From Enterovirga sp. (GTDB taxonomy: Bacteria > Pseudomonadota > Alphaproteobacteria > Rhizobiales > Beijerinckiaceae), in the NCBI RefSeq assembly GCF_028290205.1, contig NZ_JAQGKF010000255.1:1-34608 (forward strand): DNA of 34,608 bases. Direction: 5' to 3'. How positions within the stretch are numbered: position 1 is the stretch's first letter; each line of letters opens with the position of its first letter. Shown here piece after piece: positions 1 to 7,300 of the stretch. The notes under the pieces were generated by a model, which made no database searches, was not told the DNA's origin, and saw nothing but the letters and a program-made list of their open reading frames with translations. Both the position numbers and the translations under genes were made by a program.

Positions 1-1511
1 CCGCCCTTCACCGCCATGGCGATGTCCCGGAGGGCGGCGATGAAGAGGTCGAGCGAGGCCTTGGACTCCGACTCAGTCGGCTCGATCAGCATCGCGCCGT
101 GCACCACCAGAGGGAAATACACCGTAATCGGGTGGTAGCCCTCATCGATCATCGCCTTGGCCACGACGAGCGTCGTGACCTCGGTGCCGTGGAGCCAGCG
201 ATCGTCGAACAGCACCTCGTGCATGCAGGGCTTGTCGCCGAACGGGAGGCTCATCAGGTCCGACAGGCAGGCCCGCACGTAATTGGCGTTGAGCACCGCG
301 TCTTCGGAGGCCTGCCGCATGCCGTCGCCGCCATGCGACAACATGTAGGCGAGCGCCCGCACGAACATGCCCATCTGGCCGTGGAACGCGGTCATGCGGC
401 CGAAGGGAGCGGCATCTCCGGCCTGGTCGGCATCCTCCACCAGCTCGAGGCCGCCCTCGCCCTGGCGGATGAAGGGCACGGGCGCGTAGGCGGCCAGCCG
501 CTCCGACAGCACCACCGGACCGGCCCCGGGCCCGCCTCCCCCATGCGGGGTCGAGAAGGTCTTGTGCAGGTTGATGTGCATGGCGTCGACGCCGAGGTCG
601 CCGGGCCGCACCTTGCCCACGATGGCGTTGAAATTGGCGCCGTCGCAATAGAAGTAGCCGCCGCATTCGTGCAGCGCGTCGGCGATCAGCTTGGCGCGCG
701 GCTCGAACAGCCCGCAGGTGTTCGGGTTGGTCAGCATGATGGCCGCGATGTCCGGCCCGAGCAGCGGCAGCACATCGGCAATGTGGACCCAACCATCCTC
801 GCGGGCCGGCACGGGCTTCACCTTGAAGCCGATCAGCGCCGCGGTCGCCGGGTTGGTGCCGTGCGCGGAATCGGGGACCAGCACGACATTGCGGGTCTCG
901 GCCTCGCCACGCGCGGCAATCGCCGCCTTGATGGCCATCATGCCGAGCAGTTCGCCATGGGCGCCGGCCTTGGGCTGGAGCGCCACGGCCGGCATGCCGG
1001 TCAGTGTGGTCAGGTACCGGGCGAGTTCGTTCATCAGCTCGAGCGCACCCCGCACGGTTGAGACCGGCTGCAGCGGGTGGATGTCGCCGAAGCCCGGCAG
1101 GCGGGCCATGCGCTCGTTCAGCCGGGCATTGTGCTTCATGGTGCAGGAGCCGAGCGGGAACAGGCCCGTATCGATGCCGTAATTCTGCTGACTGAGCCGC
1201 ACGAAGTGCCGCATCGTTTCCGGCTCCGACAGGCCCGGAAGGCCGATCGGGGCCTGACGCTTCAGGCCGCCGAGCCGGGGCTCGTGGGGCGCCGGTTCGT
1301 CGAGGTCGACGCCGGTCGAGTCGAGCCGGCCGATCTCGAACAGGAGCGGCTCTTCCTGGGCGAGCGCGCGGTTGCCCGTGAAGGTCGCGTGCGGGGCCCG
1401 CGTGGGCGCGCCGGCCCGGGCGGCCGGGCGCTCCCCGTCCGGGGTTCCGGAGGGGGCCGGCTGGTCGGCAACAGGCTGAGGGGTGGTCGGACGACCTTGG
1501 CGGTTCAGCAT
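1..1511 (-). CDS. gcvPB: Glycine dehydrogenase (decarboxylating) subunit 2, partial
   Basis: C-terminal-half subunit of the split glycine cleavage P-protein, which decarboxylates glycine with PLP and passes the aminomethyl group to lipoyl-GcvH. The frame is open from an ATG at 1511 (starts MLNRQGRP) to the window edge, about 503 codons, so the 3' end is missing but probably close. The PLP-lysine region is visible near 545-585 as NLHKTF followed by TPHGGGGPG, together with GSCTMKHNAR and DGANFNAI, all diagnostic of P-protein. The first 45 or so residues are a Pro/Ala/Arg-rich leader not usual for the family, so a later start is possible. It is the last visible gene of the gcvT-H-PA-PB operon, 202 bp after gcvPA. 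This frame is easily missed because it has no stop within the window, and an antisense-like frame (142-1539) is also open over it. Confidence 0.95.
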   Translation of the reverse strand, partial: MLNRQGRPTTPQPVADQPAPSGTPDGERPAARAGAPTRAPHATFTGNRALAQEEPLLFEIGRLDSTGVDLDEPAPHEPRLGGLKRQAPIGLPGLSEPETMRHFVRLSQQNYGIDTGLFPLGSCTMKHNARLNERMARLPGFGDIHPLQPVSTVRGALELMNELARYLTTLTGMPAVALQPKAGAHGELLGMMAIKAAIAARGEAETRNVVLVPDSAHGTNPATAALIGFKVKPVPAREDGWVHIADVLPLLGPDIAAIMLTNPNTCGLFEPRAKLIADALHECGGYFYCDGANFNAIVGKVRPGDLGVDAMHINLHKTFSTPHGGGGPGAGPVVLSERLAAYAPVPFIRQGEGGLELVEDADQAGDAAPFGRMTAFHGQMGMFVRALAYMLSHGGDGMRQASEDAVLNANYVRACLSDLMSLPFGDKPCMHEVLFDDRWLHGTEVTTLVVAKAMIDEGYHPITVYFPLVVHGAMLIEPTESESKASLDLFIAALRDIAMAVKG

Positions 1512-1604
1512 GGGCGAGATTCCGTGTCGGGATACGCAACTCGGGACGGCGTTGCCGAACGGCAGTGCGGTCCGAGGGCGGTGGAGGCGTCGAGACTCGA
1601 GGCC

Positions 1605-1622
1605 GGGGCGCTGCTGCGCCCC
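1605..1622 (-). other. Intercistronic hairpin between gcvPA and gcvPB
   Basis: Perfect 7-bp GC stem (GGGGCGC / GCGCCCC) with a 4-nt loop in the 202-bp gap between gcvPA and gcvPB. No T-tract follows, so it is not a canonical terminator. It could be an mRNA-stability or processing element. The rest of the gap shows no credible gene. Confidence 0.4.
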
Positions 1623-1713
1623 GCGGCGGAGATGCGGGACATGGCGGCGGCCATCCGGGACGCGCCGGGGAACCCGGCGGTCCGGCCGAGGCTGGATGGG
1701 GCCGGCCTTGGGC

Positions 1714-3060
1714 TCATCGGGACAGCACGTCCCTCAGCCCGTCGGCCAGGGCGGCCCGGTCGGCGTCGGTGTTCACCTCGGTGGAAGCGACCAGTAGGAG
1801 GTCGTCGAGGCCCTGGCCCGGCAGCAGACGCGAGACCGGCACGCCGGCCAGGATACCGCCGTCGGCCAGCGTCTCGACCACCGCGGCGGCGGGCCGCGGC
1901 AGCCGGATCGTGAACTCGTTGAAGAAGGTCGTGTTGAGGACCTCGACGCCGGGCACGCCGGCCAGCAGGTCCGCGAGCTGCACCGCCGCCGCATGATTCA
2001 CCCGGGCGAGCCGGCCGAGGCCCTTCTCGCCGAGCAGCGTCATGTGGATCGTGAAGGCCAGGCAGCAGAGGCCGGAATTGGTGCAGATGTTGGAGGTCGC
2101 CTTGTCGCGGCGGATATGCTGCTCGCGCGTCGACAGGGTCAGCACGAAGCCGCGGCGGCCGTCGCCGTCCACGGTCTCGCCGCACAGCCGCCCGGGCATC
2201 TGCCGCACGTATTTGGCGCGGGTGGCGAACAGCCCGACATAGGGCCCGCCGAAGGAGAGGGCGTTGCCGATGGACTGCCCCTCGGCCACCACGATGTCGG
2301 CCCCCATCGCGCCGGGCGATTCGAGCAGACCGAAGGAGATCGCCTCGGTGACGACGGCGATCAGCAGCGCCCCATTCCGGTGCGCCGCCTCGGCCAACGG
2401 GCGCAGGTCGCGCAAATTGCCGAACACATCGGGCGTCTGAACCACGACGCAGGAGGTGCGTCCGTCGATCGCGGCGGCGAGGTCCTCCACCGCCCGAACA
2501 TCGGGCGGCAGCGACACGACCTCGTCGCCCGACATCTCGGACATGGTCCGGACCGTCTCGGCGTAATGGGCGTGCAGGCCACCGGACAGCACCGCGCGGC
2601 GACGCTTGGTGACCCGGTGGGCCATCAGCACCGCCTCAGCCGTGCCCGTGGAGCCGTCGTACATGGAGGCGTTGGCCACCTCCATGCCGGTCAGCGCCGC
2701 GACCTGCGTCTGGAACTCGAACAGGTATTGCAGCGTGCCCTGCGCGATCTCGGGCTGGTAGGGCGTGTAGCTGGTGAGAAACTCGGAGCGCTGGATCAGG
2801 TGATCCACGCTTGCCGGCACGTGGTGCTTGTAGGCTCCGGCGCCGACAAAGAACGGGACCGAGCCGGCCGGGACGTTACGCGCGGCCATGCGGCCGAGAA
2901 TACGCTCGACCTCCATCTCGCCCCGGTGGCGTGGAAGGTCGGGCGCTGCAGGCATAAGGGCGTCGGCCGGCACGTCCGCGAACAGGGCATCCACGGAGGA
3001 AACGCCGATCCGAGCGAGCATCAGCTCCCTGTCCTGGCCGGTGAGAGGCAGGTAACGCAT
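1714..3060 (-). CDS. gcvPA: Glycine dehydrogenase (decarboxylating) subunit 1
   Basis: N-terminal-half subunit (448 aa) of the two-subunit P-protein. It pairs with GcvPB to decarboxylate glycine in the cytosolic glycine cleavage system. The start chosen is ATG 3060 ([15 protein letters not shown]), which matches the usual start and the roughly 445-450 aa length of GcvPA; the longer open frame upstream (to 3243) is Pro/Arg-rich and not family-like. Typical blocks are SFVGAGAY-like [27 protein letters not shown], the [13 protein letters not shown] segment, and [21 protein letters not shown]. It lies downstream of gcvH after a 259-bp gap with a strong hairpin and upstream of gcvPB. Some members of this order carry a single-chain GcvP of about 950 aa, so the split form is a lineage marker. 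Confidence 0.96.
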   Translation of the reverse strand: MRYLPLTGQDRELMLARIGVSSVDALFADVPADALMPAAPDLPRHRGEMEVERILGRMAARNVPAGSVPFFVGAGAYKHHVPASVDHLIQRSEFLTSYTPYQPEIAQGTLQYLFEFQTQVAALTGMEVANASMYDGSTGTAEAVLMAHRVTKRRRAVLSGGLHAHYAETVRTMSEMSGDEVVSLPPDVRAVEDLAAAIDGRTSCVVVQTPDVFGNLRDLRPLAEAAHRNGALLIAVVTEAISFGLLESPGAMGADIVVAEGQSIGNALSFGGPYVGLFATRAKYVRQMPGRLCGETVDGDGRRGFVLTLSTREQHIRRDKATSNICTNSGLCCLAFTIHMTLLGEKGLGRLARVNHAAAVQLADLLAGVPGVEVLNTTFFNEFTIRLPRPAAAVVETLADGGILAGVPVSRLLPGQGLDDLLLVASTEVNTDADRAALADGLRDVLSR

Positions 3061-3255
3061 CGTAGGGGACCTCGACGTCAGCCGCCCGGCCGGGCGGAAG
3101 CCTGGGCCTGGGCGTGGCTGCGGGTTCCGGCTTGCGCCGGGGTGAGCGGGATGGAGGGGCTGCGCCCGGCGCGGGCGGGGCCCCCGGGGCGGGCCGAGCG
3201 CGGGCGGCGCCTTCCCGGGATGGCCGAACAGAGGCTCCGCCACGGGCCGCTGCCG

Positions 3256-3282
3256 CCGGCGAAGCGTTCAGCGCTTCGCCGG
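3256..3282 (-). other. Strong intercistronic hairpin between gcvH and gcvPA
   Basis: Perfect 11-bp inverted repeat CCGGCGAAGCG / CGCTTCGCCGG with a 5-nt loop, 38 bases after the gcvH stop in the transcribed (minus) direction. No T-run follows, so intrinsic termination is unlikely to be complete. It may protect the gcvT-gcvH message from 3' decay or partly attenuate gcvPA-gcvPB. The remaining gap (3061-3255) is extremely GC-rich and shows no credible gene. Confidence 0.55.
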
Positions 3283-3319
3283 TCCTGCAGGGCGGCCCGA
3301 TGGCGGTCAGACACGGCCG

Positions 3320-3694
3320 CTAGCTGATCGAGGCCACGAAGGCCGCGTAGTCCTGTTCCGACATCAGCCCGTCGAGCTCGGCCGGGTCGGACAGCTGCAG
3401 CTTGAGAAACCAGCCGCTGCCCGCCGGGTCGTCGTTGACGGCGTTCGGCGCGGCCTCGAGCTCGCCATTCACCGCCGTGACGGTGCCCGAGACCGGGGCA
3501 AACACCTCGCTCGCGGCCTTCACGCTCTCGACCACCGCGGCTTCGTCGCCGCGCGCCAGCACGCGGCCAAGTTCGGGCAGCTCCACATGGACGACATCGC
3601 CGAGCTGCGACTGGGCGTAATCGGTGATGCCGACCGTGCCGACGTCACCCTCCACACGAACGTATTCGTGGTCCTTGGTGTAGCGAACGCTCAT
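3320..3694 (-). CDS. gcvH: Glycine cleavage system H protein
   Basis: Lipoyl carrier of the glycine cleavage complex (124 aa, normal length). It shuttles the aminomethyl group from P-protein to T-protein and is reoxidised by dihydrolipoamide dehydrogenase, which is not in this window. The lipoylation site is Lys59 in the ESVKAAS motif, within the conserved run [11 protein letters not shown]. The N-terminus [20 protein letters not shown] and the end SEQDYAAFV are standard for the family. Its start lies only 7 bp after the gcvT stop, so the two are surely cotranscribed. A long gap with a hairpin then separates it from gcvPA. Confidence 0.98.
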   Translation of the reverse strand: MSVRYTKDHEYVRVEGDVGTVGITDYAQSQLGDVVHVELPELGRVLARGDEAAVVESVKAASEVFAPVSGTVTAVNGELEAAPNAVNDDPAGSGWFLKLQLSDPAELDGLMSEQDYAAFVASIS

Positions 3695-3701
3695 GTAATC
3701 C

Positions 3702-4865
3702 TCAGCGTTTGTAGCGGTGGGGGACGAAGGGCATCGGGACGACCCGGCCCTGGAGAGTGCGGCCGCGCACGACCAGGCCGAGCGCGGTGCCGGGGGCGGC
3801 GAATTCGGGCACGACGTAGCCCATGGCGATCGGCGCGCCGACCGTGGGGGCGAAGCCGCCGGACGTGACCTGCCCGATCAGTTCCCCGGCCGCGTCGAGG
3901 ATGTCGGCGTGTTCGCGGGCCGGCGTGCGGCCTTCCAGCAGGATGCCGACCCGCCGGCGGACGGGCCCGCCCGCGATCTCCTGGCCGATGCGAATCTGAC
4001 CCGGGAACCCGCCCTCCTGCCGGCGCCGCTTGGCGATGGACCAAGTGAGCCCGGCCTCCACCGGCGAGGTCTCCTGATTGATGTCGTGCCCGTACAGCGG
4101 CAGCCCCGCCTCGAGGCGCAGCGAATCGCGGGCGCCGAGGCCGATCGGCCGCACGCGCTCGTCGCCGAGAAGCCGGGTCCAGAGCGCGACGGCATCCTCG
4201 GCCGCGACGGAGATCTCGAAGCCGTCCTCGCCCGTATAGCCGGACCGGCTGAGCGCGACCGGGATGCCGGCCAGCACCGCCGTCCCGGTCTGCATGAAGG
4301 CCATGGCGGCCGTCTCCGGCGCGAGCTCGGCCACCACCTCGGCGGCCCGGGGCCCCTGCAGGGCGAGGAGCCCGCGCTCGGGCATCTGCTCCAGCACTAC
4401 GTCCGCCGGCAGATGGGCGTTCATGAGCCGGAAATCGGCATCCTTGGTGCCGGCGTTGACGACCAGCAGGATCTCGCCCGGACGGTCCGGGGCGGCCGGA
4501 CGGGCGACCATCAGGTCGTCCACGATGCCGCCTTCCTCGTTCAGGATCTGCGTGTAGCGTTGCTGGCCCGGCCGCAGGCCCAGGATGTCGGCCGCCACCA
4601 GGGTCTCGAGAGCGCGCGCGGCGGTCTCGAAATCAGGTCCGACCAGGCGGGCCTGACCCATATGCGAGACGTCGAACAGGCCCGCGCTCGTGCGCGTCCA
4701 GACATGCTCAGCGAGGATCCCGGACGGGTACTGCACCGGCATCAGGTAGCCGGCGAAGGGCACCATGCGGGCGCCGGCCGCGCGGTGCGCGGCGGCGAGC
4801 GCCGTCTCCGCCAGGGGCGCCTCCGCCTGAGGGGCCCGAGTCTCCGAACTCTGTGAATCGACCAT
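3702..4865 (-). CDS. gcvT: Glycine cleavage system aminomethyltransferase (T protein)
   Basis: Tetrahydrofolate-dependent aminomethyltransferase (387 aa). It releases ammonia from aminomethyl-GcvH and forms 5,10-methylene-THF, feeding one-carbon metabolism. Family blocks are [14 protein letters not shown] near residue 34, [10 protein letters not shown], the substrate-loop region GEDGFEIS, and [21 protein letters not shown]. The ATG at 4865 is the only plausible upstream start in frame; it leaves an Ala-rich N-terminal extension of about 20 residues. A purine-rich GGGG sits 6-9 nt before it. A better-looking AGGAGGG lies at 4892-4898, too far upstream to serve this ATG. First gene of the operon, under the glycine riboswitch. 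Confidence 0.97.
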   Translation of the reverse strand: MVDSQSSETRAPQAEAPLAETALAAAHRAAGARMVPFAGYLMPVQYPSGILAEHVWTRTSAGLFDVSHMGQARLVGPDFETAARALETLVAADILGLRPGQQRYTQILNEEGGIVDDLMVARPAAPDRPGEILLVVNAGTKDADFRLMNAHLPADVVLEQMPERGLLALQGPRAAEVVAELAPETAAMAFMQTGTAVLAGIPVALSRSGYTGEDGFEISVAAEDAVALWTRLLGDERVRPIGLGARDSLRLEAGLPLYGHDINQETSPVEAGLTWSIAKRRRQEGGFPGQIRIGQEIAGGPVRRRVGILLEGRTPAREHADILDAAGELIGQVTSGGFAPTVGAPIAMGYVVPEFAAPGTALGLVVRGRTLQGRVVPMPFVPHRYKR

Positions 4866-4898
4866 CTTTGACCCCGGACACGGCTGCGCTGCCCTCCT

Positions 4899-4924
4899 GC
4901 AGAGCGACGGAGCGTCGCGACTGC
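4899..4924 (-). other. Hairpin between riboswitch and gcvT, possible expression platform
   Basis: Downstream of the second glycine aptamer the transcript can fold GCAG-tc-GCGAC / GTCGC-t-CTGC with a 5-nt loop, directly abutting an AGGAGGG at 4892-4898. No U-tract follows, so if this is the output stage it would act on translation or through Rho rather than as an intrinsic terminator. This is inference from the sequence only. Confidence 0.3.
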
Positions 4925-4931
4925 CTGAAGT

Positions 4932-5133
4932 GCGCCCCCTCTGTCCCGGGACCTGAGAGATTTCCCCGCGCCGTACGGCCCAGGTTACCCCCTTCGGTGG
5001 GCGGCGCCGTGGCGCGCCGCCGCTTTCCAGAGTGTCATCTCCCGCGCGGTCCGTGGGCCTGAGCGTTTCCGGGGCGGTTGCGCCTTCGGCGTCGTCCGTG
5101 GCGTGAGGCCACGGCCGAACTCTCCCGCGGGGA
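4932..5133 (-). ncRNA. Tandem glycine riboswitch
   Basis: Two consecutive glycine aptamers read on the minus strand in the gcvT leader. Aptamer I lies at about 5133-5046 and contains GCGGGAGAG, the GCCGAAGGCGCAA core and GGAAACGCTCAGGCCC. Aptamer II lies at about 5045-4932 and contains GCGGGAGATGAC, CTCTGGAAAGC, CACCGAAGGGGGTAA, AATCTCTCAGG and GGGACAGAGGGGG. These are the hallmark conserved segments of the gcvT RNA motif, in the correct order and spacing. Established function: binding of glycine switches on glycine-degradation genes, here the adjacent gcvT-H-PA-PB operon. The aptamer edges are approximate. Confidence 0.95.
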
Positions 5134-5147
5134 TCATCGACCCCGGC

Positions 5148-5176
5148 ACCTTAGGAAAGCACCATGACCCGGTCAA
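5148..5176 (-). promoter_or_regulatory. Putative promoter of the gcv operon
   Basis: On the minus strand TTGACC (5176-5171) and TAAGGT (5153-5148) are separated by exactly 17 bp. The predicted transcript start falls near 5141, a few bases before the first glycine aptamer, as expected for a riboswitch leader. It lies in the 70-90 bp between the leader and the divergent DsbA-like gene. Confidence 0.6.
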
Positions 5177-5222
5177 TGCGAGGCTGCCGCGCTTCGGCCT
5201 TACGGTGGGGTAAGCTGGGGGA

Positions 5223-5906
5223 ATGATTCCCAGACGCTCAGCCCTTCTCGCCCTGACGGCCGCCCTCACCTTGCGCCAGGCCCACGGCCAATCGGCCGCC
5301 AACCAATGGTTCCCTCTGCAGGGGGACGAGGGCCACCCGGTGCCGAACGGGCGCGCGCCGATCGAACTCGTGGAAGAGATCGAAGACCTGCGCGGCGCGA
5401 TCTGGTCCGGCCCGCCCACGGCGGCGGTGAAACTGGTCGAGTTCTACGACTACAACTGCCCCTGGTGCCGGGCGGCCTCCGCGGCCCGCGACGGCCTGCG
5501 GTCCACGGAATCGGACCTCAGAATCGGATTGGTCAACAACCCGATTCTCTCGCCCCGCTCCGCCGACGCGGCCCGGGTCGACCTCGCGGTGTTGAAGCTC
5601 GCCGGCGCGGGTGCGTCCTACCGGCTGCATCGGCGGCTGTTTGAGCGACCGGGGCCGATCGGGCGCGACCAGGCGCTGGAGGCGGCGGCTGCGCTCGGCT
5701 TCGACCGGGCCGCCGTCGAGACCCTGTCGGGTTCGGCCGAGATCCAGGCGACCCTGCAGCAGCAGATGTCGCTCGCCGCCTCGCTCGGCATCGCGGCCAC
5801 GCCGTCCTACGTGATCGGCGGCGCCACGGTGCTGGGCTATCCGGGACCGAAGACGCTTGCCGGCATCGTGGCCTCGGCGCGGCGCTGCGGCCTGATCAGC
5901 TGCTAG
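5223..5906 (+). CDS. DsbA-family periplasmic thiol:disulfide oxidoreductase
   Basis: Thioredoxin-fold disulfide oxidoreductase (227 aa), probably periplasmic. An N-terminal signal peptide is visible (MIPRRSALLALTAALTL, cleavage likely after about residue 22-25). The redox motif C79-P-W-C82 follows FYDYN, and the cis-proline is at T193-P194 in ATPSYVIGG; both are typical of the DsbA/Com1-like group. The N-terminal VEEIEDLRGAIWSG segment before the thioredoxin fold resembles Com1-like proteins. Two further cysteines (C222, C227) sit at the extreme C-terminus, which is unusual and could form an extra disulfide. It is a single gene divergent from the gcv operon and convergent with the lipoprotein gene (3-bp gap). 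The substrate is unknown. Confidence 0.87.
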   Translation: MIPRRSALLALTAALTLRQAHGQSAANQWFPLQGDEGHPVPNGRAPIELVEEIEDLRGAIWSGPPTAAVKLVEFYDYNCPWCRAASAARDGLRSTESDLRIGLVNNPILSPRSADAARVDLAVLKLAGAGASYRLHRRLFERPGPIGRDQALEAAAALGFDRAAVETLSGSAEIQATLQQQMSLAASLGIAATPSYVIGGATVLGYPGPKTLAGIVASARRCGLISC

Positions 5907-5909
5907 AGC

Positions 5910-6482
5910 TCAGCCGCGGCGTCGGCGCGGGCTGGCCACCGCCGCGCCGCCGAGCCCGACCTCGATCTCGAATTCGCCCGTGCCGGGCGGGACGATGAGG
6001 TCGCTTTCGACCGCCATAAAGGCGGCCTGGGTGTCGTTGCTCGGGATCACCACGGACACGCGACGCACGCGGCTGGCCAGAACCTGATCGCCCCGCTTGA
6101 TCGCAAAGGACACCGGAACGTCGAACCGGCCGCCGCCGGCGCCGCCGGCGCCGAGCAGAGCCCGGCCTTCGACCCCGACCTTGACGGCGATGGCCCCGCC
6201 GTCCCGCTCGATGCATTCACGCGCGACGTTGGCGATGGAGATTTGGCTCGAGCCCCGCCGCAACGCGGCCCCGCCATCCGCGACGGTCACGCCCGGGCAG
6301 TCCCGCGCCTCCATGACGGTGGTGCGGGCCAACGGCGGCTCGGTCGTGCTGCCGTAGGCGAACATGTTCGCCAGCGTCGACCCGCCCTCCGCCACGCCCG
6401 GCACCGAGGAGCAGCCCGTAAGGGCAGCGCAGGAGGCGAGGAGAGCCGCCCTGGCGGCAGTGCTCGGCGACAGGAGGCGCAT
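5910..6482 (-). CDS. Putative outer-membrane lipoprotein, unknown function
   Basis: 190-aa protein with a clear lipoprotein signal peptide: a hydrophobic stretch LLASCAALTG ending at the lipobox L-T-G-C24. The mature part is Gly/Ala/Val-rich with two cysteines (in RDCPG and ECIER) and a C-terminal half of predicted beta character (VPVSFAIKRGDQVLASRVRRVSVVIPS) ending in an Arg-rich tail. I do not recognise a named domain; many such lipoproteins are annotated as hypothetical in this order. The start is ATG 6482, 11 bp after the ialB-like stop, so it is probably the second gene of a two-gene unit. The antisense-like extension of the frame to 6848 overlaps ialB and is rejected. Confidence 0.75.
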   Translation of the reverse strand: MRLLSPSTAARAALLASCAALTGCSSVPGVAEGGSTLANMFAYGSTTEPPLARTTVMEARDCPGVTVADGGAALRRGSSQISIANVARECIERDGGAIAVKVGVEGRALLGAGGAGGGRFDVPVSFAIKRGDQVLASRVRRVSVVIPSNDTQAAFMAVESDLIVPPGTGEFEIEVGLGGAAVASPRRRRG

Positions 6483-6493
6483 GGCTGCAATTC

Positions 6494-7024
6494 TCACGGC
6501 AAGGCGTCGTAACCGGGCCCAAACCCCTCGAGCGAGACGGGGATGCCCACGCCTTCCTCCGGCGTCTGGAAGACGATGAAAGTGGCCTGCTTGCCGCCCT
6601 TGAGCTGGTTCAGGAGGGTGTCCTCCATGACCACCTCGGCGACGCAGCCCGTGGTGAGGCAGCGCACGAACCCCGCCCGGCCCACGTCGACGTTGTCGAT
6701 CTTCAATCCGAGCCCGGCCGGAAGCAGCACGCCGAGCGGTGCCACCACGCGCAGGAGGCGGCTCTTGTTGTCGGCGGTCTTGAGCACGATCACCAGGAGC
6801 GTGATGTTCGGCCGGTCCTCGGCCGCCACGTTCTGCACAAGCGCGCATTGCTCGGCCTGGGCCCCGGCCGGCGTTTCACATCGGAGCTGCCAGTCGTTGA
6901 AGGAGTTGCGCACCACGCCCTGGGCTGCGGCAGGCGGCGGCGAGGCGAGACACGCCGCGATTCCTGCCATGACCCAGCCGACCCACCTTCCGGCGCATCC
7001 TTGCGACGCCCGACTCCCCAGCAT
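6494..7024 (-). CDS. Invasion-associated locus B (IalB) family protein
   Basis: Secreted or periplasmic protein of the IalB family (176 aa, typical length). The signal peptide ends in PPPAAAQG (cleavage near residue 34). The mature protein begins with the family hallmark NSFNDWQLRCETP, followed by EQCALVQ and the second cysteine pair in VRCLTTGCVAEV; four conserved cysteines suggest two disulfides. Named after a Bartonella invasion gene, the family is common in free-living alphaproteobacteria and its biochemical role is poorly defined. The ATG at 7024 has a good AAGGGA ribosome-binding site 5 nt upstream. It heads a unit with the lipoprotein gene and is divergent from coxB. Confidence 0.88.
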   Translation of the reverse strand: MLGSRASQGCAGRWVGWVMAGIAACLASPPPAAAQGVVRNSFNDWQLRCETPAGAQAEQCALVQNVAAEDRPNITLLVIVLKTADNKSRLLRVVAPLGVLLPAGLGLKIDNVDVGRAGFVRCLTTGCVAEVVMEDTLLNQLKGGKQATFIVFQTPEEGVGIPVSLEGFGPGYDALP

Positions 7025-7069
7025 ACGGTTCCCTTCCCGCCCCCTCGACGGCCTGGCTTCAAGGCGAGT

Positions 7070-7098
7070 TCACGACCATGGCGGGGGTAGGCTGTCAA
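7070..7098 (-). promoter_or_regulatory. Possible promoter of the IalB-lipoprotein unit
   Basis: A perfect TTGACA (minus strand, 7098-7093) is followed after 17 bp by TCGTGA (7075-7070), a weak -10. It lies 46 bases before the ialB start. Only the -35 is convincing. Confidence 0.35.
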
Positions 7099-7102
7099 GC
7101 AT

Positions 7103-7146
7103 CGCGGACCCGAGGCCCGGGCCTTGTGACGCAGAACGGGTCCGCG
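7103..7146. repeat. Nested inverted repeat in the divergent ialB-coxB intergenic region
   Basis: Perfect 10-bp arms CGCGGACCCG (7103-7112) and CGGGTCCGCG (7137-7146). Just inside the left arm is a second perfect palindrome, AGGCCCGGGCCT (7113-7124). The element sits between the possible ialB promoter (ending at 7098) and the possible cox promoter (from 7156), where an operator shared by two divergent units would lie. No known regulator motif is recognised. Confidence 0.45.
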
Positions 7147-7155
7147 CCGGCGTGA

Positions 7156-7184
7156 TTGCGTCCGCTTCCCCGTTGTGATCTTAA
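7156..7184 (+). promoter_or_regulatory. Possible promoter of the cox operon
   Basis: TTGCGT (7156-7161) and TCTTAA (7179-7184) spaced by 17 bp, upstream of coxB. The match to sigma-70 is modest; it is the best candidate seen in the 276-bp gap 7025-7300. Confidence 0.3.
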
Positions 7185-7300
7185 ACGGGTCGAAAGTACG
7201 GCGCCGCGGCGCGTGCTGGCGCTCCGGCGCGCCTTGGGCCCGCCGGGCTCCAGATTGCAGCGTCGAGCCGAACCCGCAGGTCTCGAGAGGGTCTGAGATC

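Noticed and set aside
142-1539. A 465-codon minus-strand frame covering the gcvPB region
   Set aside because: Its translation is Arg/Pro-rich and unrelated to any family; the neighbouring frame carries the full P-protein signatures.
4866-4881. GTG at 4881 with a well-spaced AGGAGGG upstream, as an alternative gcvT start or leader peptide
   Set aside because: It is out of frame with gcvT and its frame runs about 60 codons of antisense-like composition inside gcvT; no support for a leader peptide.
7175-7300. Upstream extension of the coxB frame starting at an ATG-like codon at 7175
   Set aside because: The extension is Arg/Cys-rich and would place the signal peptide internally; the GTG at 7301 gives a normal CoxB N-terminus.
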